From an uncultured Bacteroidia bacterium (GTDB lineage: Bacteria; Bacteroidota; Bacteroidia; Bacteroidales; UBA932): a stretch of DNA of 63,047 bases. Location: NCBI GenBank assembly GCA_902797435.1, contig CADBSV010000005.1:1-63047 (forward strand). Reading direction: 5' to 3'. Made by a program: the position numbers and the translations under genes. Positions 52,567-61,308 of this stretch are shown here, one piece after another; position 1 is the stretch's first letter, and each line of letters opens with the position of its first letter. The notes below the pieces were generated by a model. That model did not search any database. It saw nothing but the letters and a program-made list of their open reading frames with translations, and was not told the origin of the DNA.

Positions 52567-53997
52567 TTAGCGTGAGGCTTTTACGAGTATTGCTTCTATG
52601 CCTGCGACGTCTTTTTTGAAGACTCTGTCAGTGGAACAGAGATTGCTTACAGTGTTGCATGCATGAAGCACCGTGGCGTGATCTTTACCTCCGGTTTCGT
52701 GACCGATGGTGGCAAGAGAGATGTTGTCGATGAGTTTCCGGCAGAGGAACATTGATATCTGCCTTGCCTGAACTATCTGACGCTTGCGGGTGGAACTCAG
52801 AAGCATGTCGCGGCTGATACCGAAATAATCGCAGACTATGCCCTGCACCTTGTCGATGGTAATGGCAGAGGAATCTTCCTCTCCGACGATGCTCTCAGTG
52901 ATGTGAGCCGCCTGCTCCAGGGTGATTTCGCTGTGGGACATGGTGGCTCCGGCAATGACGGATATGAGCGCCCCTTCGAGTTCGCGGAAATTGCTCTTGA
53001 TACGGGTGGCAAGATACTCCAGCACGTCATCCGGCACGCTTACGCCCTCGCGGAAAGCACGTTCCTTGAGCATTTTGAGGCGGGTTTCGTATGTCGGGAC
53101 ACCGAGTTCGACTGAAAGCCCCCATTTGAACCTTGAGAGAAGGCGGTCTTCGAAGGTCTGCAGTTCCACGGGAGGACGGTCGCTGGTGAGTATGAGCTGC
53201 TTGCCGTTCTGATGCAGGTGATTGAAGACGTTGAAGAATGCGTGCTGGCTTCCCTGTCCGGCGAGATCCTGTATGTCATCGACAATGAGGACGTCGATTT
53301 TCATGTAATAGGCAAGAAAATCGGTGAGCTTGTTGCGTACATACACCGCATCCATGTATTGTGTTTTAAACTCGTTGCCGGTTACATACAGCACAACGAG
53401 CTCGGGGAACTGCTTCTTGATTGCAAGCCCCGCGGCCTGGGCGACATGGGTTTTCCCGAGTCCCGGGCCTCCGAATATGAACAGCGGATTGAAGGGTGTC
53501 TTTCCGGGGTTGGCCGAGATGTTCTCGGCTGCGTTCACAGCGAGACGGTTGCAGTCCCCTACTACCAGATTGCCGAAATTGTAGGTGGGATTGAGCCTGG
53601 GATTCACCTGGATTTTCGTGATTCCGGGGAATACGAAAGGACCGGGATTGCCGCTGGGCTGCCACGTACTGATGCTTATGGTTTTGTTGGTGGGAGGATC
53701 TCCCGGCCCCTGAGGATATACCATGGCGCCCTGGTTTCTTACCGGACGTATCGAATATACCAGACGGGCTCCTGCACCGATCTCTTTCTTGAGGGCGGCC
53801 TTTATTACATCGAGGAAGGCGCTTTCAAGGTATTCGCAGAAAAACTGGGATGGTACTTCTACCGTAAGGGTTGAATCCTGCAGCGATATGGGCGTGATTT
53901 TCTGGAACCACACCTCAAATTGGCGCGGCTCAACCACCTGCGAGATAAAGCGCAGACAGTTATTCCAGGTTTCGATATGTCGCCCGTTCAATTCCAT
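52567..53997 (-). CDS. dnaA: Chromosomal replication initiator DnaA
   Basis: A 476-residue DnaA with all four domains: an N-terminal interaction domain (about 1-85), a Pro/Gly-rich linker (about 88-135), the AAA+ domain with Walker A GGPGLGKT (176-183) and Walker B VLIVDDIQDLAG, and the C-terminal DNA-binding domain with the signature GGKDHATVLHACNTV. The gene is not in a dnaA-dnaN-recF order; rpe follows. Sequences of the form TGTGNAAAA upstream (54014, 54037) may be weak DnaA boxes for autoregulation, but no canonical TTATNCACA cluster is seen. Confidence 0.97.
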   Translation of the reverse strand: MELNGRHIETWNNCLRFISQVVEPRQFEVWFQKITPISLQDSTLTVEVPSQFFCEYLESAFLDVIKAALKKEIGAGARLVYSIRPVRNQGAMVYPQGPGDPPTNKTISISTWQPSGNPGPFVFPGITKIQVNPRLNPTYNFGNLVVGDCNRLAVNAAENISANPGKTPFNPLFIFGGPGLGKTHVAQAAGLAIKKQFPELVVLYVTGNEFKTQYMDAVYVRNKLTDFLAYYMKIDVLIVDDIQDLAGQGSQHAFFNVFNHLHQNGKQLILTSDRPPVELQTFEDRLLSRFKWGLSVELGVPTYETRLKMLKERAFREGVSVPDDVLEYLATRIKSNFRELEGALISVIAGATMSHSEITLEQAAHITESIVGEEDSSAITIDKVQGIVCDYFGISRDMLLSSTRKRQIVQARQISMFLCRKLIDNISLATIGHETGGKDHATVLHACNTVSNLCSTDRVFKKDVAGIEAILVKASR

Positions 53998-54276
53998 GTG
54001 TTTTTCTGTTGACTGTGCAAAACTGGTTAAAAAGATTGTGTAAAAAAAACTTTTTAACTATTGTTTCTTATTTTTTTTTAAGCTATATATTTGCACAGAA
54101 TCTTTCGATTTATTTTAATTTCCAAATAGTTGTTAATCAGCTAATTGAAATTGGTAATCGAGGTAACTGTTTAAAAGTCAAAAATATTCTTATTCGGAAT
54201 AATTCTTAATAAGAAAATCGTATTACTCCCCTGTTTACGACGTTCAATTGTTGAAAAGTATGAGTTTTCAACAATG
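53998..54276. other. AT-rich region upstream of dnaA
   Basis: About 280 bp between dnaA and the amidase gene, both on the minus strand. It contains TGTGCAAAA (54014-54022), TGTGTAAAA (54037-54045), a T9 run, and a plus-strand TATATTTG (54086-54093) with no gene after it. No gene is supportable. oriC cannot be claimed without skew data. Confidence 0.45.
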
Positions 54277-55416
54277 CTATTTTAAGCGGCTGGTCGTACC
54301 CTCGGAAATGCTGACCATAAAACTACCGGGATACTGCTCCTTTATGGAAACATTATTTTTTCTGGCAGTATCGGAAGACTCGCTTACTCCTATAATGTAT
54401 TTATAGAGGGAACCGAGTTTTATCACTTCCGGTTTCCATCCGAGGAAGCGCGGGTCGCCGGCGTCAAGAAGGCGTGAGGTGGCGAATATCTGTGTACCGT
54501 AAAGAACTTTTGGAGCGGCGGCAGGCTCCTGCGACGCAGCAGTAGGAGCGGGTTCCGCCTTTACTTCAGGCTGCTCCGTCTTTGTTTCCGTTTTTGGAGA
54601 GGAAGTCTTGTCTATGTCAAGCGAACTGTCGTATTCTTTCTTGTATTCGCTGAAGGCGTCGAACAGGCGGTCGGCAATCTCCTGCCGCTTGCTTTCGCTT
54701 CTAAGCTGCTCGAGGTCCGCAGAATTTGAAATGAACCCGAGCTCGACGAGCACGGACGGCATGGACGTTTTCCAGAGCACGTAGAAAGGATCCTGGCTGA
54801 TGCCGCGGTTTGCCTTTATGGGGCCGCCTTCAAGATTCTGCGAAACGATGCTTGCAAACAGCAGGCTCTGCTCCAGATAGGCATTCTGCATGAGCTGCAT
54901 AAAGATATATGACTCGGGATCTGAGGGGTTGAAACCCTGATAATTGGTCTTGTAGTCGTCTTCCAGCAGGATTACGGAGTTTTCTCTCTGCACGACATCC
55001 CTGTTGTATGCGAACAGATCCCGGTCCTTGTTGGAGGACTGCCCCAATATGTGCACCGAATATCCGTTCGGAGAGGTGCTGTTGTTCGAATTGATGTGAA
55101 TGGATATGAAGAGGTTGGCGCCTGCCCTGTTGGCGATGGCTGCCCTTTCACGCAGTTCGACGAATTTGTCGGAATTGCGGGTGCGTACAACCTTTACGGA
55201 GGGGAATTCCCTGCCGATGCGGTCTGCAAGCCTTCCGGCAATGTCGAGGGTGAGATTTTTTTCGTAGGTGCGCTTGTCTTTGCTCACCGCACCTGCATCT
55301 TTTCCGCCATGACCTGCATCTATGACTACGGTGGAAAGACTCAGGGATCGGTTCTGCGCCGGCGCTGTGAACGCCACAAAAAGCAGAGACAGGGTTATGC
55401 AGATTGCGTGTTTCAC
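54277..55416 (-). CDS. N-acetylmuramoyl-L-alanine amidase (AmiC type) with C-terminal SPOR-like region
   Basis: A 379-residue exported amidase that cuts the bond between MurNAc and the stem peptide, usually during daughter-cell separation. Signal peptide MKHAICITLSLLFVAFTAPAQ. The Amidase_3 domain has VIDAGHGGKDAGA (His36), ISIHINSN and PSVLVELGFISN with the catalytic Glu. A low-complexity Glu/Pro/Ala linker (about 255-295) leads to a C-terminal region, VLYGTQIFATSRLLDAGDPRF, resembling a SPOR domain that would bind septal glycan. A -7 element (TATATTTG) is at 55442-55449 on the minus strand. Divergent from lptD. Confidence 0.92.
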   Translation of the reverse strand: MKHAICITLSLLFVAFTAPAQNRSLSLSTVVIDAGHGGKDAGAVSKDKRTYEKNLTLDIAGRLADRIGREFPSVKVVRTRNSDKFVELRERAAIANRAGANLFISIHINSNNSTSPNGYSVHILGQSSNKDRDLFAYNRDVVQRENSVILLEDDYKTNYQGFNPSDPESYIFMQLMQNAYLEQSLLFASIVSQNLEGGPIKANRGISQDPFYVLWKTSMPSVLVELGFISNSADLEQLRSESKRQEIADRLFDAFSEYKKEYDSSLDIDKTSSPKTETKTEQPEVKAEPAPTAASQEPAAAPKVLYGTQIFATSRLLDAGDPRFLGWKPEVIKLGSLYKYIIGVSESSDTARKNNVSIKEQYPGSFMVSISEGTTSRLK

Positions 55417-55441
55417 AAAAAAAGCTTACTTTTGTACTTTG

Positions 55442-55449
55442 CAAATATA
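55442..55449 (-). promoter_or_regulatory. -7 element of the amidase gene
   Basis: TATATTTG on the minus strand, 25 bases before the ATG at 55416. No clear -33 box. It lies in the 41-bp gap to lptD. Confidence 0.45.
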
Positions 55450-55457
55450 ATAAATAA

Positions 55458-58190
55458 TTGCGAACGGGAAAACATCCATATATTCTGCTTGCGGCGGCCT
55501 TTCTCTGCCTCTGCATCACAGAAGTTTCCGCACAGCGCCCCAGACGCCGTGACCGGGGAACGTTTTCCTCTCAGGTAGCAGAAAAGAAAGTGCTGCCTCC
55601 CGATTCTCTGGAGCTGGCAAGGCGCGACTCCCTTCACAGGGCCGATTCAGTATTCAGGGCCGACTCGGCCGCCCTTATGAAGGAGAGTTCGATAAGCGCT
55701 CCCGCATTCTCGACAGCCCGCGACTCCGTAGTGGAAGTTTTTTCTGACGGCAGGCGTCTGCTGTATTATTATGGAGACGTGACCGTTACCTACGATGACA
55801 TGAAACTCTCCGCGGAAAGGATGGAGTACGACATGGCAACCGGCACCGTGCATGCCTACGGCGTATATGATTCCCTTGCAGGAGAGTGGAAAGGGCGTCC
55901 TGTCATGACGCAGGGCAGCAAAGTTTACGAGATGGAGAATCTGCGCTACAACTTCAATTCGAAAAAGGCGCATATCACCAATATGGTTACCAATGAGGAC
56001 GACGGCATCCTGCGCGGCAGCAGCATAAAGATGATGCCCGACGAATCCATCAACATAGTCGGGGGCAAATACACCGTCTGCGATGCTGAGGAGCCGCATT
56101 ATTACCTGAAACTGTTCAATGCCAAGGTCGTGACCAAGCCTTCCAGGAAGATAGTGTTCGGCCCGGCGCACATGGTGATAGAGGATGTCAACATTCCGGT
56201 TTACCTTCCCTTCGGATTCGTGCCGCAGAGGCCGAAGCGCGCGACGGGGCTTCTGATGCCGTCGTTCGGGGAAGAAACGGCCCGAGGCTTCTACATGAAA
56301 GACCTTGGAATGTATTTCGTCTTCGGAGACTATCTCGACCTCTCTGTGACCGGAGACTTGTATTCGCTGGGCTCCTGGGCTCTGGACGTGAATTCCAGGT
56401 ACAAGGTCAACTACAAATTCACCGGCAATTTCTCGCTGAATTATTCTGATGACCGCACCGGAGAGTATGGCAGCGCCGATTTTAACGAGACCAAGAACTT
56501 CGGCGTGCGCTGGAGCCATCAGCAGGATTCCAAAGCACACCCCGGCACCACGTTCAGCGCTTCGGTGAACTTCTCCAGTCCTTCCAACAGCAGGTATAAC
56601 TCCCGCTCAGTGAATGAAGCCCTGCAGAATCAGATATCTTCTTCGGTGAGCTGGTCACGCAATTTCGGTGGCAAGGCGAACCTCAGCATCAACGCCCTGC
56701 ATTCGCAGAACTCGAGGGATTCCTCCTATACGTTCACGCTCCCCTCGCTCAACTTTAGCGTTTCCACTTTTTATCCGTTCAAGAGGAAGGTGAGGGTCGG
56801 CAAGGAGCGTTTTTACGAAAAGATATCCTTCGGTTACAGCACGGCCTTGCAGAACAAAATCAGTTTCAAGGCTTCCGAGTTCGGTCAGGAAGGGTTCACG
56901 GACAAGTTCCAGAATGGGATGACCCATAATTTCAGCATCGGTCTTCCCAGTTTCACGCTGCTGCGGTATCTGAACTTCTCCCCATCCATCTCCTATGGCC
57001 AGAACTGGTTCTTCCGCACCACCGACTATTACTACAATCCCGAAACGGACAAGGTGGAAAGCAGGCTCAGCTCGCAGTTCTCGCATTTCGGCATCACACA
57101 GAACTACAGCGGCGGCATTTCCATGAACACCCGCATATATGGGATGTTCAATTTCGGGAAATATCACCGGCTGCAGGCCATCAGGCACGTGGTTTCTCCC
57201 TCCCTTTCGCTTTCGCTCAGCCCCGAAAAAGGAACCGCAGCCAATGGATACCGTACGCTGTATTATACAGACGCCTCGGGTGTCGAGAAAGAATATGCTT
57301 ACAACATTTACTCCGGGCAGCTCAATTCTCCTCCGGGCAAGGGTCGCAGCGCCACCATGTCGTGGAGTATAGGCAATAATCTGGAGGCCAAGGTAAGGGA
57401 TTTCGCCGACACCACCGGAAAAGGGAGCAAGAAAATCAAACTGATAGATCAGCTCAGTATCCGCAGCGGCTACAACTTCCTCGCCGACTCTCTGAAGATG
57501 AGTTCGCTCTCGATGAGCATGAGCACTTCCCTGTTCGGCAAGGTAAGCATCAGCGCAAGTGCGAATTTCGACCCCTACGCCATCAACGAAAAAGGCCGCA
57601 AATATAATAAATATGCCTTCCAGGCTGGCCAGGGGCTTGCGCGTTTTACCAATGCTTCCGCTTCCCTGTCGTATTCACTTTCCGGCAAGGGAACCATGAA
57701 CGGCAACGACGGCACCAAAGGTGCTGAAGGCGGCGGCAGTTCTTCGCCTGCAGATTATTATCAGAGGATATATTATCACCCGGTAACCGGCGAATATGTT
57801 CCCGGGGGCTGGCTCTATTATACCAATCCGAATGTTCCCTGGAGCCTTAATTTCAGCTATTCATTCAGCTGTTCCCATACCGACAGCTACAATTCCACCA
57901 CAAAGCTTCTCGAGCCGAAGAACAATATAACCCAGACGCTTTCAATGTCGGGCAATATTAAGCTTTCTCCCAAGATGAACCTGAATGCCACATCCGGCTT
58001 CGATATTCAGGCCAGGAAAATCACCACGACGCAGATCAGTGCCACATACGACCTGCACTGCTTCAATATCAGCGTATCGTGGGTGCCTCTCGGACAGTGG
58101 CAGAGCTACAACTTCCTCATCAGGGCCAATGCAGCCGCTCTTGCGGACCTGCTGCGGTTCCGCAAGAGCTCGAGCTACTGGGATAATTAA
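55458..58190 (+). CDS. lptD: LPS-assembly protein LptD
   Basis: A 910-residue outer-membrane protein that inserts lipopolysaccharide into the outer leaflet. The signal peptide (ILLAAAFLCLCITEVSAQ) is followed by a basic, charged segment, then an OstA/LptA-like jellyroll (about 95-200: LLYYYGDVTVTYDDMKLSAERMEYD) and a large barrel with PVYLPFGFVPQRPKRATGLLMPSFGEE, a landmark of Bacteroidota LptD. Its start is TTG at 55458; no in-frame ATG precedes the signal peptide, so the TTG assignment is inference. It is divergent from the amidase gene and converges on rho with an 8-bp gap. Its LptE partner is not seen. Confidence 0.88.
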   Translation: MRTGKHPYILLAAAFLCLCITEVSAQRPRRRDRGTFSSQVAEKKVLPPDSLELARRDSLHRADSVFRADSAALMKESSISAPAFSTARDSVVEVFSDGRRLLYYYGDVTVTYDDMKLSAERMEYDMATGTVHAYGVYDSLAGEWKGRPVMTQGSKVYEMENLRYNFNSKKAHITNMVTNEDDGILRGSSIKMMPDESINIVGGKYTVCDAEEPHYYLKLFNAKVVTKPSRKIVFGPAHMVIEDVNIPVYLPFGFVPQRPKRATGLLMPSFGEETARGFYMKDLGMYFVFGDYLDLSVTGDLYSLGSWALDVNSRYKVNYKFTGNFSLNYSDDRTGEYGSADFNETKNFGVRWSHQQDSKAHPGTTFSASVNFSSPSNSRYNSRSVNEALQNQISSSVSWSRNFGGKANLSINALHSQNSRDSSYTFTLPSLNFSVSTFYPFKRKVRVGKERFYEKISFGYSTALQNKISFKASEFGQEGFTDKFQNGMTHNFSIGLPSFTLLRYLNFSPSISYGQNWFFRTTDYYYNPETDKVESRLSSQFSHFGITQNYSGGISMNTRIYGMFNFGKYHRLQAIRHVVSPSLSLSLSPEKGTAANGYRTLYYTDASGVEKEYAYNIYSGQLNSPPGKGRSATMSWSIGNNLEAKVRDFADTTGKGSKKIKLIDQLSIRSGYNFLADSLKMSSLSMSMSTSLFGKVSISASANFDPYAINEKGRKYNKYAFQAGQGLARFTNASASLSYSLSGKGTMNGNDGTKGAEGGGSSSPADYYQRIYYHPVTGEYVPGGWLYYTNPNVPWSLNFSYSFSCSHTDSYNSTTKLLEPKNNITQTLSMSGNIKLSPKMNLNATSGFDIQARKITTTQISATYDLHCFNISVSWVPLGQWQSYNFLIRANAAALADLLRFRKSSSYWDN

Positions 58191-58198
58191 TACCCCGG

Positions 58199-59986
58199 TT
58201 AATAATCGTAATGCTTCGCGTCGCGGGGCGAAACTTTGCTCATGTTGTCGAGCAGGGCTTCGTTGGTTTTGTACTCGTCCATGAGCTGGAGCATGAAGTT
58301 CATGGCTTCCAGCGGGTTCATGTCCGCGAGCAGTTTGCGGAGTATCCATATCCTCTGCGCCTTTTCCCTTGGGAGCAGAAGGTCGTCGCGGCGGGTGCCG
58401 GAGAGGATTACGTTGACTGCCGGGAAGATGCGCCTGTTGGAGAGATTGCGGTCGAGCTGGAGCTCCATGTTGCCGGTGCCCTTGAACTCCTCGAAGATGA
58501 CATCATCCATTTTCGACCCCGTCTCTGTAAGGGCAGTCGCGAGAATTGTGAGGGAACCTCCCCCTTCGATGTTTCGGGCAGCTCCGAAGAAGCGTTTAGG
58601 TTTCTGCAGGGCATTGGCATCGACACCGCCGGTAAGCACCTTTCCGGACGCGGGCTGAACGGTGTTGTAGGCCCGTGCAAGGCGGGTGATGGAGTCGAGA
58701 AGGATTACCACGTCGTGCCCGCATTCGACCAGTCTCCTGGCTTTTTCGAGCACCATGTTGGCCACCTTCACGTGGTGGTCGGCCGGCTCGTCGAAGGTAC
58801 TGGCGACAACTTCAGCCTTTACGCTGCGCTGCATGTCAGTAACCTCTTCGGGACGTTCGTCAATGAGGAGCACGATTTCATAAACCTCTGGGTGATTGTC
58901 CGCGATGGCGTTGGCTATGCTCTTGAGCAGCATGGTCTTACCGGTCTTCGGCTGCGAGACTATGAGCCCGCGCTGACCCTTTCCGATAGGAGAGAACATG
59001 TCCACTATGCGGCAAGACGGATCGGCCGAATGCGAGCCTCCCGTAAGATTGAACTTTTCTTCCGGGAAAAGCGGAGTAAGGAAGTCGAAGGGAACGCGGT
59101 CGCGGATGAATTCCGGCTTGCGGCCGTTTACCATGGTAATCTTGACGAGCGGGAAATACTTGTCGCCTTCGCGTGGCGGTCGGATTTCCCCGGAAACGGT
59201 GTCGCCGTTCTTGAGGGCATTCTGCTTTATCTGCTGCTGCGAAACGTAGATATCGTCCGGAGAATTCAGATAATTGTAGTCGGAAGAACGGAGGAAACCG
59301 TAACCGTCGGGCATTATTTCCAGAACGCCGGTAGCGTGGACGGTGCCTTCGAATTCGGGAACGCGCGGTTTCTGCTCCTTGGGCTGCTGGATGTTCTGCT
59401 TAGGCTGCTGGTTCTGGTTCTGATTCTGCGGGCGCGGCTTCAGATATTCGTCGCGGGCTTCATTAAGCTGCTGGCGGGCTGCTTCCCGGGCTTCTTCGCG
59501 GCGGCGCTGCTTCCCCGTTTCCTGGGACTTGTCGTCCGCAGCTGCGGGCTCTGCCTGAACTGCCGGTTTTGTTTCCGGAACCGGGGCTGCAGCATCCTTT
59601 TTGGGACGGCCGCGCTTTTTGGTTGCGGGGGTGCTTTCAGTGGCACTTGCTGCCTTGGGCTCTTCATTGCCTGCCGCCATTGGTGTTTCCGTGCGTGCCT
59701 GTACGGGCTCTTTTGCAGGTTTTTCTTTCTTTGCAGCGGCCTCGGGCTTCGGGGCTTCAGGAGCTGCTTCCTTTGCAGCCTGCTGTTCCTTGCGGGGACG
59801 TCCCCTGCGCGCCTTGGGCTTTTCGGCCGGGGCCTTCTTTGCTTCTTCTGCAGCTTCGGCGTCGAGAATGGCATAAGCCAGATTCTCGTCATCCATATTC
59901 TTTATCTTTTTTATTTGATGTTCATTGGCAATTGCTTCAAGGCCTTCCCTTGACATATTGCTCAGCTCAAACAGGCTGTGTGGCAT
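58199..59986 (-). CDS. rho: Transcription termination factor Rho with long disordered insert
   Basis: A 595-residue Rho; E. coli Rho has 419. After a Rho_N-like segment (about 1-45, [20 protein letters not shown]) comes about 160 residues of Ala, Pro, Lys, Glu and Gln, with two AT-hook-like cores (RRGRPRK near 61 and KKRGRPKK near 125) and an NQNQNQQ run. The RNA-binding cold-shock-like domain ([15 protein letters not shown]) and the hexameric ATPase (Walker A in [10 protein letters not shown] near 344-352, [14 protein letters not shown]) are intact. Such an insert is known from Bacteroides Rho, where it drives condensate formation. The promoter is at 60044-60073. Confidence 0.96.
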   Translation of the reverse strand: MPHSLFELSNMSREGLEAIANEHQIKKIKNMDDENLAYAILDAEAAEEAKKAPAEKPKARRGRPRKEQQAAKEAAPEAPKPEAAAKKEKPAKEPVQARTETPMAAGNEEPKAASATESTPATKKRGRPKKDAAAPVPETKPAVQAEPAAADDKSQETGKQRRREEAREAARQQLNEARDEYLKPRPQNQNQNQQPKQNIQQPKEQKPRVPEFEGTVHATGVLEIMPDGYGFLRSSDYNYLNSPDDIYVSQQQIKQNALKNGDTVSGEIRPPREGDKYFPLVKITMVNGRKPEFIRDRVPFDFLTPLFPEEKFNLTGGSHSADPSCRIVDMFSPIGKGQRGLIVSQPKTGKTMLLKSIANAIADNHPEVYEIVLLIDERPEEVTDMQRSVKAEVVASTFDEPADHHVKVANMVLEKARRLVECGHDVVILLDSITRLARAYNTVQPASGKVLTGGVDANALQKPKRFFGAARNIEGGGSLTILATALTETGSKMDDVIFEEFKGTGNMELQLDRNLSNRRIFPAVNVILSGTRRDDLLLPREKAQRIWILRKLLADMNPLEAMNFMLQLMDEYKTNEALLDNMSKVSPRDAKHYDY

Positions 59987-60013
59987 AAATATTTAGTTAG
60001 AGAGATTAATCAG

Positions 60014-60041
60014 AAAAAAGCGCCTCCTGGACTGGAGACGC
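60014..60041 (-). terminator. Terminator of pncB, at the rho promoter
   Basis: On the minus strand GCGTCTCC (60034-60041) pairs with GGAGGCGC (60020-60027), with one G-T, followed by TTTTTT (60014-60019). It ends pncB transcripts, but the predicted rho start site (about 60038-60040) lies in its first arm. Confidence 0.75.
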
Positions 60042-60043
60042 TG

Positions 60044-60073
60044 CAAATATAAGGAAAAAATTTTACTCTGCAA
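60044..60073 (-). promoter_or_regulatory. Promoter of rho
   Basis: On the minus strand TTG (60071-60073), 19 bp, TATATTTG (60044-60051). The -33 box lies between the pncB terminator and its stop codon at 60078. The rho ATG is at 59986, so the leader would be about 50 nt and start with the terminator hairpin. Confidence 0.55.
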
Positions 60074-60077
60074 CGGA

Positions 60078-61256
60078 CTATTCGCTCAAATGGAGCTCGT
60101 AGCTTGCAATTTCGAATTCTTTCCCGTCTCCCATGTGCTTGCCTTTGTCGTCTGAAATCTTGATGACTTTTTCCCATGGATCTTTTGCGCTCATGCGGCA
60201 TCGGGAAAGCTTCATCACAATGTTCGCAGGGCGGTACCCCTCGATTCCCGGGTCGCATGTGAGATTGGTGCCGATACCTGCACTTACCTTCACCTTCCCC
60301 CGGAAATGGTCCATTATGCGCTTGTATCTCGGGAAATCCAAAGCATTCGAGAATACCACTATCTTGGTGGCGGGATCTATTCCGAATTCTTTCAGGCGCG
60401 CGATTATGGCCTCCCCCACCTCGATTTCGTCACCGGAATCCTGCCTGAATCCGTCCAGAAGCTTGGCCTGCTTCATTGTAAGGGTGCGCAGGAAACTCTT
60501 TGTAGTGAATGTGTCGATAAGTGCGGTCCCGAGCGCTCCGTCGTAAACCTTTATCCAGTCTTCCAGAGAGAGATAATTGGCTCTTTTATAACCGAATACT
60601 CCGCTGTGGAACATTACCCACTCGTGAGGGAAGGTTCCAATGGGAGTCATATTGTATTTCTTGGCGAAATAGACGTTGGATGTTCCTGCGCAGTAGTCGG
60701 GACAGCCTTCCTTGAGACGTGCCACGACAGCTTCGTGCAACTCGGAAGAAAAGCGCCTGCGAGTACCGAATTCGCTGAAGGGCAGACGGTTTTCGTTGGC
60801 ATAGGCTATTTTCGCATCGAGCAGTTCCATGGCCTTGCGATTATCGGCCTTCACTCCCCTGGTGCGGTTCCGCAGTTCGGCCACAATTGCAAGGATGGGC
60901 ACTTCATACAGGGTTACCCTGTAGAGAAAATCGGTCACCTCTATCTGAATGTGCCCTTCGCCGTCGAGACGGGCCTCTATCTTTTCCGGACGGAAGCGGA
61001 AGCCCCGGAGCCATTCCCAATAGTTGTGGGGTATGTATTTGATATGAGTTACGACGTAGGCGTACTCGTCATCTGAAAGCTGCAACGTACCAAGTTTTTC
61101 GAACTCGGCCTTGAGGGAATCAAGGAACGTCTGGTCGTACACCTCAGCTGCGCGGTCATTGAATTTGAAGGTCCCTTCCGCCAGCGGGTAGAGCTGGAAA
61201 TACGCATTGGAGGTGCTGAACTTGTAGAGGTCGGTATCGAGAATGCTGAGAATCAT
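60078..61256 (-). CDS. pncB: Nicotinate phosphoribosyltransferase
   Basis: A 392-residue type II phosphoribosyltransferase that makes nicotinate mononucleotide from nicotinate and PRPP, with ATP, in NAD salvage. It opens with LDTDLYKFSTSNAYFQLYP, then GTRRRFSSELHEAVV, with YAGTSNVYFAK-type region YCAGTSNV, GTFPHEWVMFHSGVFGYK and the phosphate-binding GIGTNLTCD near the C-terminus; the length matches PncB (about 390-400). I start at the ATG at 61256; a longer in-frame version would run through mnmE. A -7 element, TACATTTG, is at 61276-61283. It and cinA both serve NAD recycling. Confidence 0.95.
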   Translation of the reverse strand: MILSILDTDLYKFSTSNAYFQLYPLAEGTFKFNDRAAEVYDQTFLDSLKAEFEKLGTLQLSDDEYAYVVTHIKYIPHNYWEWLRGFRFRPEKIEARLDGEGHIQIEVTDFLYRVTLYEVPILAIVAELRNRTRGVKADNRKAMELLDAKIAYANENRLPFSEFGTRRRFSSELHEAVVARLKEGCPDYCAGTSNVYFAKKYNMTPIGTFPHEWVMFHSGVFGYKRANYLSLEDWIKVYDGALGTALIDTFTTKSFLRTLTMKQAKLLDGFRQDSGDEIEVGEAIIARLKEFGIDPATKIVVFSNALDFPRYKRIMDHFRGKVKVSAGIGTNLTCDPGIEGYRPANIVMKLSRCRMSAKDPWEKVIKISDDKGKHMGDGKEFEIASYELHLSE

Positions 61257-61275
61257 GGTCTTTTCGTTTAGGCCC

Positions 61276-61304
61276 CAAATGTACGGATTATTTTCGTATA
61301 TTCG
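61276..61304. promoter_or_regulatory. Divergent -7 elements for pncB and mnmE
   Basis: TACATTTG on the minus strand (61276-61283), 19 bases before the pncB ATG. TATATTCG on the plus strand (61297-61304), four bases before the mnmE ATG. The spacing leaves room for little else in this 52-bp gap. -33 boxes are not clear. Confidence 0.45.
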
Positions 61305-61308
61305 CCAT

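Noticed and set aside
54009-54209. A 66-codon plus-strand frame upstream of dnaA
   Set aside because: It lies in AT-rich sequence with low-complexity translation; the nearest -7 element lies inside the frame, downstream of its start.
53998-54276. oriC
   Set aside because: AT-rich and next to dnaA, but no cluster of canonical DnaA boxes or GC-skew information; in Bacteroidota oriC need not be beside dnaA.
58211-59953. A 580-codon open frame antisense to rho
   Set aside because: Opposite the intact rho gene; its composition (Leu/Cys/Gly-rich) mirrors the Ala/Lys/Pro/Glu codons of the Rho insert.
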